Part shown: positions 43,996-51,976 of the stretch, piece after piece | Position numbering within the stretch: position 1 is the first letter of the stretch | Layout: each line of letters begins with the position of its first letter | Assembly: GCF_003390325.1 (NCBI RefSeq) | Contig: NZ_QUOK01000002.1 | Location: 434,001 to 498,000, forward strand | Length of the DNA: 64,000 nt | Direction of reading: 5' to 3' | From: Rhodohalobacter sp. SW132 | GTDB lineage: Bacteria > Bacteroidota > Rhodothermia > Balneolales > Balneolaceae | Translations under genes and position numbers: made by a program | The notes under the pieces: generated by a model | Told to the model about the DNA's origin: nothing | Seen by the model: the letters and a program-made list of their open reading frames with translations, nothing else | Databases searched by the model: none

Positions 43996-44712
43996 ATGTC
44001 AAATAAAAACACCCTCTATCTCATTCCTACTCCAATATCAAAACGCAAAGAAAACCTGGCTCTGCCTGAACATACACTTTCGGTGATCCGGTCACTGAAC
44101 TGTTTTGTTGTTGAAAAAATGCAGACCACCGAGAGTTTTTTACAATGGATTAAACATCCAACCCCAACGTATAAACAGACCTTCCGGGTACTCAACAAAA
44201 AAACACCCGATCATGAAGTGATAAGCTTTATGAATTTGCTCAGCGAAGAGGATGTCGGGCTGATGTCGGAGGCGGGTGCACCTGCAGTAGCTGATCCGGG
44301 AGCCAAACTTGTAAACCTCGCCCATCAGCAGGGGCACCCGGTTGTTCCGCTGATCGGACCGTCATCCATTTTGCTTGCGTTGATGGGATCAGGAATGAAT
44401 GGTCAGTCGTTTACCTTTCACGGGTATCTTCCCATCCAGGAGAAATCGAGAATACAGGAAATTCAGGAACTTGAAAAAGAATCGGCAGTCCGGAAACGAA
44501 CCCAGATTTTCATGGAAACTCCGCATCGAAACAGTTCTCTTTATGATCAGCTTCTCAAACATTGCAGACTCTCCACCCGGCTCTGCATTGCCTGCAATTT
44601 AACTGCAGAGGATGAGTTTTTAAAAACCAAACCGGTCTACGAATGGAAAGCGGAACCGGCCCCTGATCTACAGAAAAAACCTGCACTCTTCTTGATTTAT
44701 GCCGATAATTGA
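43996..44712 (+). CDS. RsmI-like SAM-dependent TP-methylase
   Basis: 238 residues in the tetrapyrrole methylase fold. LYLIPTPISKRKENLALPEHTL, GLMSEAGAPAVADPGAKLV, and VVPLIGPSSILLALMGSGMNGQSFTFHGYLP are the RsmI-type motifs, and QIFMETPHRN is the C-terminal signature. It is shorter than the classical RsmI (about 280), as in the second RsmI-like group common in Bacteroidota. It likely 2'-O-methylates a ribosomal RNA cytidine; the exact target is inferred. Confidence 0.85.
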   Translation: MSNKNTLYLIPTPISKRKENLALPEHTLSVIRSLNCFVVEKMQTTESFLQWIKHPTPTYKQTFRVLNKKTPDHEVISFMNLLSEEDVGLMSEAGAPAVADPGAKLVNLAHQQGHPVVPLIGPSSILLALMGSGMNGQSFTFHGYLPIQEKSRIQEIQELEKESAVRKRTQIFMETPHRNSSLYDQLLKHCRLSTRLCIACNLTAEDEFLKTKPVYEWKAEPAPDLQKKPALFLIYADN

Positions 44713-45016
44713 TGGCGGGGAAGCTAACCGATCTGATGAAGTTTATGATTTAAACGCCGTTTCCTTTCCGGGCTGGACAGAACCTTAAAGGAAAATTGTT
44801 GATTTAATTCATGAGATAACCATCGAATTGTATTTCGAATCTTTCACAAGATCCAGCCCCATGGTATTAATTTTCTTTCTTCCTCAACTCAACGTTGAAA
44901 AATGAGAACTACCGGCTCGGCCAGCCAATTAAATCCGCAGAACAGATAAAACCTGTGGCAGATACAAATTATGGGACTCCAAATTGTTTAATTGGGGAGC
45001 ACCTGAAAACACATCA
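44713..45016. other. intergenic region between convergent genes
   Basis: 304 bases between the methylase gene (plus) and the dehydrogenase subunit gene (minus). I see no clear terminator hairpin with T-run and no coding remnant; a plus-strand frame at 44895-45128 overlaps the next gene antisense. Confidence 0.35.
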
Positions 45017-45595
45017 TTACGTCGCCCAGGTACGGCCCACCTCTTCTAAAGGCATGCACCCGTCATACATACCGGGATTTGCCTCATACCGAAGAACTTG
45101 CGTTGCTCCCACTTCAGAAGTAAAATAGCCGAGCATTGTCAGTTCTTTGAAAGTAAGAATAAACGGACTCTCACCGGGGCTTTCCTCAATGGCAATGCGG
45201 TTTTGGTGATAGGTAAAATCGTACTTCTCATCATCCGTGCCATCAAAATATTCGCCCTGGATTTCTGTTCTGTATTCATCGGCGAACCTATCCAGTCCAT
45301 CTAAAAACTGGTTGCGCTGTTCTTCGCTGTAATGATCTTTCACCATCGTTTCGATAAACTGTGGTACACCTACCTCACTCGCTGACGGTGTGTCATCAGC
45401 CGGCAGGATCACATCAGAAAGTGCGGTGACAACCCGTGCTTGTTCAGCAGAAAAAAGCTCCGGGTCCCAGCCTCCCGGCGTTGGCGAGCACCCTTTTAGA
45501 ACTCCCAGAATATTCGGCGCAAAAATCACACCTCCAAGGAGTAACCCGGTTCGTTTAATTGCTTCTTTTCTGTTCATTCCGCTTTCGTTACTCAT
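45017..45595 (-). CDS. gluconate 2-dehydrogenase subunit 3-type protein
   Basis: 192 residues. The N-terminal segment MNRKEAIKRTGLLLGGVIFAPNILG resembles a Tat-type signal but has RK instead of RR. The mature region holds LFSAEQARVVTALSDVILPADDTPSASEVGVPQFI, the hallmark of the gluconate_2-dh3 family. These small subunits accompany GMC-type flavoprotein dehydrogenases and help their export or assembly. It starts one base after the GMC oxidoreductase stop, so the two form a functional pair. Confidence 0.92.
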   Translation of the reverse strand: MSNESGMNRKEAIKRTGLLLGGVIFAPNILGVLKGCSPTPGGWDPELFSAEQARVVTALSDVILPADDTPSASEVGVPQFIETMVKDHYSEEQRNQFLDGLDRFADEYRTEIQGEYFDGTDDEKYDFTYHQNRIAIEESPGESPFILTFKELTMLGYFTSEVGATQVLRYEANPGMYDGCMPLEEVGRTWAT

Positions 45596-45596
45596 C

Positions 45597-47294
45597 TTAG
45601 AGATCTCCTTTTTTGATTTGTTCTGCAGCGTAATTAGCAGCCCTGGCTGAAAGAGCCATATAGGTTAAAGATGGATTCTGGCACGCAGCTGAGGTCATGC
45701 AGGACCCGTCCGTTATAAATACATTCGGAACGGTATGAATTTGGTTCCATTCACCAAGAACAGATGTTTGAGGATCGCGTCCCATTCGGGCTGTTCCCAT
45801 TTCGTGAATACCAAGACCAGGACCGCCGGCATCATCATACGTGCTTACATTTTTCATACCGGCCGCTTCAAGCATTTCGGCTGCGTCATTTTTCATATCC
45901 TCACGCATTTTATATTCATTCTCTTTGAATTCAACGTCAAAGACAACGGTAGGCTGACCCCATTTGTCAGTTTCATCATGGTTCAGCCACATTCGGTTGC
46001 TGTGATCGGGAAGCATTTCACCGAAAGCGGTCATCCCAAGCGTCCATTTCCCGGGCGTAGATACAAGATTTTTGAGCTCTGAACCTATCGCCAGTTCGCG
46101 AACACCCCGATGCCACCCTTCGCGACTTGCACTTCCCTGGTAGCCAAATCCACGCAGGTAATCTCTGTCGTTCCCGTTGATATTTCTGAAACGGGGAATA
46201 TAGAAGCCGTTGGGTCGCCTTCCGTAGTAGTAGCGGTCTTCAAATCCATCCATCTCGCCATTTGCACCCACACGAAAGTGGTGATCCATCATATTGTGAC
46301 CCAGTTCGCCGGAGTCGTTGCCCATTCCATCCGGAAAACGATCGGAAGTGGAGTTCATTAATATAGATGTGGAATTGACGGTAGACGCATTCAGAAAAAT
46401 AATTCGGGCATAATATTCATACATTTCACCCGATTCCGCATCTACAACCCGTACACCGGTCGCCTTGCCTGTTTCTTCATCATACATTACGGAATTTACA
46501 ATTGAATGCGGCCGGAGTGTCATATTCCCGGTTCGCTCAGCGGCAGGAAGAGTTGAAGCGTTACTGCTGAAATAAGCACCGTAAGGACATCCCCTGCTAC
46601 AAAGGTTTCGATACATGCAGCTGCCTCTTCCTTGATGAGACCGGGTAAGATTTGCTACACGGCCGGTGGTAAGAACACGATCAAACGTTTCTGCCATAGA
46701 TTCTCGCAATGCCTCTTCAACGCAGTTGAGTTCCATGGGCGGAAGAAATTCACTATCTGGCAGCTGAGGAAGTCCAAGCGCCTCACCACAAATTCCGGCG
46801 AATTTTTCGACATGAGAATACCAGGGTTCAAGGTCTTCATACCGGATGGGCCAATCTACAGCAATTCCTTCCCGGGCATTGGCTTCGAAATCCATCGGTG
46901 AAAGTCGATAACTATGTCTGCCCCACATAATCGAACGTCCGCCCACATGGTAGCCCCGAATCCAGTCGAACCGTTTTCTCTCCTCGTAGGGCTGATCGGT
47001 ATCCCGAATCCACCAATGTTTTGTGGATTCACGAATTGTGTAACCCGTGCGCAGCTGTTTTTCATAGTGCTTCCGTTCCTCATAAGGAACCTGATCATTG
47101 GGGGGAAGTTCCCAGGGATCAAGTGTTGCAGTAGGGTAATCATCGATATGTTTCACATCTCTTCCACGTTCCAGTACCAGTGTCTCAAGGCCGTTTTCTG
47201 TTAGCTCCTTAGCAGACCATCCTCCGCTGATACCGGTTCCTACAACAATTGCGTCGTATGTGTTTTCTTCGCGGGCTTTAATATTTAGATTCAT
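45597..47294 (-). CDS. GMC-family oxidoreductase
   Basis: 565 residues. The FAD loop VVGTGISGGWSAKELTENGLETLVLERG opens the protein. RSIMWGRHSYRL and GCPYGAYFSSNASTLP are in the middle, and IHEMGTARMG plus CQNPSLTYMALSARAA near the C-terminus, as in GMC_oxred_C. With the small subunit at 45017 it forms the class of membrane or periplasmic sugar 3-dehydrogenases. The electron acceptor is not encoded here. Its likely substrate is a sugar or sugar alcohol imported or handled by the SusC/D system across the regulatory gap. Confidence 0.93.
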   Translation of the reverse strand: MNLNIKAREENTYDAIVVGTGISGGWSAKELTENGLETLVLERGRDVKHIDDYPTATLDPWELPPNDQVPYEERKHYEKQLRTGYTIRESTKHWWIRDTDQPYEERKRFDWIRGYHVGGRSIMWGRHSYRLSPMDFEANAREGIAVDWPIRYEDLEPWYSHVEKFAGICGEALGLPQLPDSEFLPPMELNCVEEALRESMAETFDRVLTTGRVANLTRSHQGRGSCMYRNLCSRGCPYGAYFSSNASTLPAAERTGNMTLRPHSIVNSVMYDEETGKATGVRVVDAESGEMYEYYARIIFLNASTVNSTSILMNSTSDRFPDGMGNDSGELGHNMMDHHFRVGANGEMDGFEDRYYYGRRPNGFYIPRFRNINGNDRDYLRGFGYQGSASREGWHRGVRELAIGSELKNLVSTPGKWTLGMTAFGEMLPDHSNRMWLNHDETDKWGQPTVVFDVEFKENEYKMREDMKNDAAEMLEAAGMKNVSTYDDAGGPGLGIHEMGTARMGRDPQTSVLGEWNQIHTVPNVFITDGSCMTSAACQNPSLTYMALSARAANYAAEQIKKGDL

Positions 47295-47369
47295 TCGTTT
47301 TTCTTCTGCGTTATATGGTTTACCGTTTAGGTGCGCTGAAAGCGCTGCCAGTCAAATCAATAAATTATA

Positions 47370-48134
47370 CTACAATTCTCTGATTTTTATATTTCTGAAT
47401 TTCACAATATCTCCATGATCCTGAAGGCCGATATGACCGTTCCGGATCGCACCAAACTCCGGATAACATTGAAATTTGCTTTCGTGGAGCATATTGAACC
47501 AGTCTTCCGTCCATCGCTCATACTCTAAAACTTTTTCCCCATTCTGCCAGTGCTCAACCACAGGTCCGTCAGACACAATTTTTATAGAATTCCACTCACC
47601 GAAAGGATTCGTATTTTGAGGATTTGCCGGAATCAAATCATACAGTGAACCGGCTTTTCGGTTTCCATCCACTCCTTGTGCAGCATCGGGATGATTTTCA
47701 TTATCGAGGATTTGCATTTCGGGGCCTGACCAGTAAATTTCGCGTTCCTGCTCTAAAACGTGATAAAAGATGCCGCTATTGCCTCCCTCCTCTACCATCC
47801 ACTCGAGTTTAAATTCAAAATCAGTGTAGGTTTCCCGGGTGATGATATCGAGACCTTGTGATTGATTCTCAACCGTTGATGGCTGGAATTGCAGAAGCCC
47901 ATTTTCAATTTGCCAGCCTTGCTGAGGAAAACGATCCATATTGTATCCCCGCCATAAATCTGCGTTTTCTCCATCAAACAGGAGTTTCCATCCCTCTTCA
48001 ATTTCCTGTTCTGAAAGCTGGTTCATATCCGGGTTTGTTGAGTGGGAAAAACCTCTGCTGTCACTGCAGGCATATACAATTACCGCAGCTAATAGAATTA
48101 AAACTGATGGATAAAACGGTACGTATGAGTTCAT
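47370..48134 (-). CDS. DUF1080 (3-keto-disaccharide hydrolase-like) lipoprotein
   Basis: 254 residues. A lipoprotein signal (VLILLAAVIVYAC) is followed by the DUF1080 beta-sandwich: EIEEGWKLLFDGENADLWRGY, FEFKLEWMVEEGGNSGIFYHV, GPEMQILDNENHPDA, and WNSIKIVSDGPVVEHWQNG. DUF1080 proteins are linked to 3-keto-glycoside cleavage. With the GMC/subunit-3 pair downstream (47294 and 45595) the set fits a 3-keto-sugar degradation route. Expression starts from the 0.8 kb region shared with susC. Confidence 0.9.
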   Translation of the reverse strand: MNSYVPFYPSVLILLAAVIVYACSDSRGFSHSTNPDMNQLSEQEIEEGWKLLFDGENADLWRGYNMDRFPQQGWQIENGLLQFQPSTVENQSQGLDIITRETYTDFEFKLEWMVEEGGNSGIFYHVLEQEREIYWSGPEMQILDNENHPDAAQGVDGNRKAGSLYDLIPANPQNTNPFGEWNSIKIVSDGPVVEHWQNGEKVLEYERWTEDWFNMLHESKFQCYPEFGAIRNGHIGLQDHGDIVKFRNIKIREL

Positions 48135-48490
48135 TAACAGGATATTGTGATAGCAGATCTACTAAATTAATCAAAAAGATAGTGTACATACTTCAGTTTG
48201 GATCAGGCAAAATAAATTACCTTTTGCTGAAGCCAGCCACAACTACAAACAGGCGCCAGCTGTCAACAATAAAATAGATTCAGGTGTGATACACAACCAG
48301 AACCGATAAAAAAGTTGAGGTTATCTCGTATATGGCATTTCATTTTCACCCAGGAAACCGGGACAACTTATTCCGATTCAATTTGCTGCTCCTGAATTTC
48401 ATACGTTATTGAATTTGCAAAATCAGGAGTGACTCATACTCATTTTCGTTGATCTGCGAATGACAGCCGGTCAATTTTTATAGAGCAAAG

Positions 48491-48520
48491 TGTAAGCGCT
48501 TACCAAAAGTAGCGCTTACA
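48491..48520. promoter_or_regulatory. pair of LacI/GalR-type operator-like sites
   Basis: Site 1 contains GTAAGCGCTTAC (48492-48503), a perfect 12-base palindrome. A second half-like site, TAGCGCTTACA, follows at 48510-48520. The spacing of about 19 bases between the AGCGCT centres puts both on nearly the same helix face. Confidence 0.6.
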
Positions 48521-48774
48521 ATCGTTGTTTGAAAGCAATATCAGAATAACCGAACAGAAATAAAAAGGTTTATATACAGCGCTTGTTCCTGCAATAAATG
48601 GCTTGGCTGCCAGCTGTATTAAATGCCTGTAAAAAAACTGTTAATACCTTTCTATACCGGTTTGATTAGCCTGTTTTATCCCTTTAACCACAACAAACAC
48701 ATCCCCTTATTACGTTTTACATAAGGATTTGAAATTACGTGTATAAACTCCTGTCAGATTTTGATTATGAAAAA

Positions 48775-48788
48775 TGTAAGCGTTTACA
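48775..48788. promoter_or_regulatory. LacI/GalR-type operator-like site
   Basis: TGTAAGCGTTTACA, palindromic apart from one pair, 158 bases before the susC start. It matches the general LacI-family consensus seen in catabolite-response type sites. Confidence 0.55.
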
Positions 48789-48848
48789 TAAGTTTCACAA
48801 TAATTACGTAACTTTATGAAAATAACTCATGCAACATCAAAATTGATG

Positions 48849-48886
48849 GTAAAGCGCTCTATCAAAAACAAATAGAAAAGCGCTTC
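48849..48886. promoter_or_regulatory. two further operator-like AGCGCT sites close to susC
   Basis: GTAAAGCGCTCTAT (48849-48862) and AAAAGCGCTTCG (centre AAGCGCTT, 48878-48885) lie 60-97 bases before the susC ATG, where a repressor could block transcription start or elongation. Confidence 0.45.
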
Positions 48887-48945
48887 GAATAATTTCACAA
48901 CAGCTCAGGATTTTATTCCTCAATTTCTAATCAAAAGCAATACAA

Positions 48946-51900
48946 ATGAAGTTAAAATATCTACTAAGTATAGTACTGCTCTTTGGATTCTGCGCAATGG
49001 CCTCCCAGGCTTTTGCACAGACAGACCACCGAGTCAGTGGAACGGTTACCGAAGCAGGTACAGATGCTCCGTTACCCGGCGTAAATATTGTGGTTCAGGG
49101 TCAGCCTGAACGCGGCACATCTACAAATATCAACGGTGAATACTCCATTCAAGTGGCACCAGATGAAGTTCTCGTCTTCAGTTTCCTTGGATTTGTGCGC
49201 CAGGAAATCCCAATTGATGGCCGTGAAACGATCGATGTGGCGATGCAGGAAGATATTGCCGAACTCGAAGGCCTCGTGGTTATTGGTTATGGCGTGCAGC
49301 AGCGCGGAGATAATACAGGTTCCGTGAGCACCATCAGTTCCCGCGATTTTAACCAGGGAGCGATTACTTCCCCTGAAGATCTCTTCCAGGGCCGTTCAGC
49401 CGGTGTAAACGTAACATCTAACAGTGGAGCTCCCGGCGCAGGTGCAACTATCCGTATTCGCGGCGGTTCATCACTCTCGGCCAGTAATGATCCTCTTTAC
49501 GTAGTAGATGGAGTCCCTCTGGATGACGGCGGAATCGCTGGAATGAGAAGCCCGCTCAACTCCATCAACCCGAACGATATTGAATCGATCACCGTCCTGA
49601 AAGATGCATCAGCTACCGCTATTTACGGTTCCCGTGCATCCAACGGTGTGATTATCATTACCACAAAACGTGGAGAAAGCGGTCAGCCGCTGCAGGTAGA
49701 CTATTCCGGACGGTTCTCTTATCAAACCAATACCGACAGAATTGGAGTACTTGATGCCGATGAGTACAGAGAATTTGTTGAACAAAGTGTCGCTGAAGGA
49801 CGCATCAGTGCTAACGCGCTCGATATACTTGGCGATGCAAATACAAACTGGCAGGATGAAATTTTCCGGAACGCATTTTCACAGGATCACAACATCAGTG
49901 TTGCAGGCTCCTATGGTGATTTCCCTTACCGGGTTTCTTTAGGTTTCTCTGGAAATCAGGGCGTACTTCGAACCTCATCAAACGACCGCCTGACTGGTTC
50001 GGTTGCGCTGACTCCTACCTTCTTTGAAGATCAGCTGAGTGTAGATCTGAACTTCCGTGGAATGCGGGTAGATAACCGTTTTGCAGATCAGGGATCTATC
50101 GGGTCAGCTATTTCATACGATCCAACACAGCCCGTACGATTCTTTGATGAAGACGGAGATGTTATGGAAGACCGATTTGGAGGCTATTACACGTGGCTGG
50201 ATGCAGATGGTAATCCTATTTCCATTGCACCGTCTAACCCATTGTCTCTGATCAATCAAAGACAGGATGAGTCTACGGTATACCGCTCTATTGGTAACCT
50301 GAAACTGGATTATACACCAGACTTTTTCCCAAATCTTACCGCAACCATTAGTGCTGGTTACGACTATTCAGATGTAGGTAATGGAGAAGTTGTAGTGTCA
50401 GATCAGGCGGCATTCGCATTTGACGGAAGCGGATTCTCCGGTGAGCGTACTGACTACGATCAGAGAAAAGAGAATGAACTGCTGGATATCTACTTCAATT
50501 ATGATACGTTCCTCCCTGCTCTCGACAGTGAACTGGACCTTACAGCAGGATACTCGTGGGAACACCACTACGAACGGGGATCTACATTTTCCACAAACTT
50601 CGATCGTTCAGCGGATGAAGTTCAGGTGAATACAGATACCGACTATGCTACTGAATACTACATTGTATCATTCTTTGGGCGGGCAAACTACTCACTCTTC
50701 GACCGATACCTGTTCACCGGTACACTCCGGTACGACGGAACTTCCCGGTTTTCTGAAGATAACCGATGGGGTCTTTTCCCTTCATTTGCCTTCGCCTGGA
50801 AATTGCATGAAGAGAACTTCCTCTCCGATTTTGATCGCCTGAGTGAACTGAAACTGCGTCTTGGTTACGGTGTAACCGGTCAGCAGCGAATTGGCCAGGG
50901 TAATTACCCATACCTTCCTCAATACACATTCAGTGAAAATACAGCGCGTTATCCATTCGGAAATGAGTTCATCACAACACTTCGGCCTGAAGGATACAAT
51001 GCTGGCCTGAAATGGGAAGAAACCACAACCTACAACGTAGGTCTGGATTACAGTTTCAACGACGAACAGATTTTTGGTTCTGTTGAATACTTCTACCGTC
51101 AAACAGACGACCTTCTCAACGTGATCCCGGTACCTGCGGGAACTAACTTCACAAACCGTATCCTCTCTAACGTAGGAACCCTGGACGTGCAAGGTTTGGA
51201 ATTCGACATTACAACACGTCTGATCTCAACAGAAGACACTTTCTGGCAGGTAACCTTTAATACTACCTACACGATTGATGAAATCACCAGACTAACAACT
51301 GTTGACGACCCGAACTATCTCGGTGTTGAAGTTGGAGGAATTGCAGGTGGTACGGGTAACACTGTCCAGGTTCACAGTGTCGGGCATCCAAGAAGTGCAT
51401 TCTTTGTATATGAACAGGTATATGATAACGATGGAAACCCAATCGAAGGTCTTTATGTTGACAGGAATGGCGATGGCGTCATTGATGAAAACGATAAATA
51501 TCGCTTCAAGAGCCCGAACGCAGACTGGACATTTGGCCTCTCTTCCCGTTATGAGTATCAAAACTGGGACGCATCGTTCTCTGCCCGTGCAAGTTTTGGA
51601 AACTACGTTTATAACAACGTAGCGTCTGATAACGCAATCGTAAGCCAGACTTTCAACAACACCGGGTTTTTAACGAATCCAACCAGTTATGTAAGAGATA
51701 CGAACTTTACAAATGCCCAGTATCGAACCGACCACTTTGTTGAGGATGGATCGTTCTTGAGATTGGACAATGTCTCCGTAGGATACAGATTTGAAAATCT
51801 GCTCAATACTGCGACCTCCATGAGGGTATCAGCTACTGTTCAGAATGTATTTACTCTAACAGAGTATAGCGGGCAGGATCCCGAAGTGTTTGGCGGAATT

Positions 51901-51960
51901 GACTACAATCTCTATCCACGACCAAGAACATTTGTGTTGGGACTCAATCTCAACTTTTAA
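48946..51960 (+). CDS. SusC/RagA-family TonB-linked outer membrane transporter
   Basis: 1004 residues. Signal peptide (MASQAFAQ), then a carboxypeptidase-regulatory-like domain (SGTVTEAGTDAPLPGVNIVVQG) and a TonB-box-like LEGLVVIGYG. The plug domain contains IRIRGGSSLSASNDPLYVVDGVPL and DASATAIYGSRASNGVIIITTK, and a 22-strand barrel ends with aromatic F (LNLNF). It imports large nutrients, probably oligosaccharides, across the outer membrane together with SusD. Its promoter region holds the operator-like cluster. Confidence 0.97.
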   Translation: MKLKYLLSIVLLFGFCAMASQAFAQTDHRVSGTVTEAGTDAPLPGVNIVVQGQPERGTSTNINGEYSIQVAPDEVLVFSFLGFVRQEIPIDGRETIDVAMQEDIAELEGLVVIGYGVQQRGDNTGSVSTISSRDFNQGAITSPEDLFQGRSAGVNVTSNSGAPGAGATIRIRGGSSLSASNDPLYVVDGVPLDDGGIAGMRSPLNSINPNDIESITVLKDASATAIYGSRASNGVIIITTKRGESGQPLQVDYSGRFSYQTNTDRIGVLDADEYREFVEQSVAEGRISANALDILGDANTNWQDEIFRNAFSQDHNISVAGSYGDFPYRVSLGFSGNQGVLRTSSNDRLTGSVALTPTFFEDQLSVDLNFRGMRVDNRFADQGSIGSAISYDPTQPVRFFDEDGDVMEDRFGGYYTWLDADGNPISIAPSNPLSLINQRQDESTVYRSIGNLKLDYTPDFFPNLTATISAGYDYSDVGNGEVVVSDQAAFAFDGSGFSGERTDYDQRKENELLDIYFNYDTFLPALDSELDLTAGYSWEHHYERGSTFSTNFDRSADEVQVNTDTDYATEYYIVSFFGRANYSLFDRYLFTGTLRYDGTSRFSEDNRWGLFPSFAFAWKLHEENFLSDFDRLSELKLRLGYGVTGQQRIGQGNYPYLPQYTFSENTARYPFGNEFITTLRPEGYNAGLKWEETTTYNVGLDYSFNDEQIFGSVEYFYRQTDDLLNVIPVPAGTNFTNRILSNVGTLDVQGLEFDITTRLISTEDTFWQVTFNTTYTIDEITRLTTVDDPNYLGVEVGGIAGGTGNTVQVHSVGHPRSAFFVYEQVYDNDGNPIEGLYVDRNGDGVIDENDKYRFKSPNADWTFGLSSRYEYQNWDASFSARASFGNYVYNNVASDNAIVSQTFNNTGFLTNPTSYVRDTNFTNAQYRTDHFVEDGSFLRLDNVSVGYRFENLLNTATSMRVSATVQNVFTLTEYSGQDPEVFGGIDYNLYPRPRTFVLGLNLNF

Positions 51961-51976
51961 TTGAAAAATCTTAAAG

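Larger units (their letters stand above)
48135..48945. promoter_or_regulatory. large divergent regulatory region of the sugar-utilisation locus
   Basis: 811 bases between the DUF1080 gene and susC without any gene. At least six AGCGCT- or GCG-cored palindrome-like sites of LacI/GalR class lie in the susC-proximal 450 bases: 48491-48504, 48510-48520, 48576-48586, 48775-48788, 48849-48862 and 48877-48886. No LacI-type regulator is encoded in the window. Confidence 0.6.

Noticed and set aside
13773-44916. The ten-mer AACTACCGGC in three gaps (13773, 19961, 44907)
   Set aside because: Interesting but selected after the fact, no extended similarity, no consistent position relative to genes.
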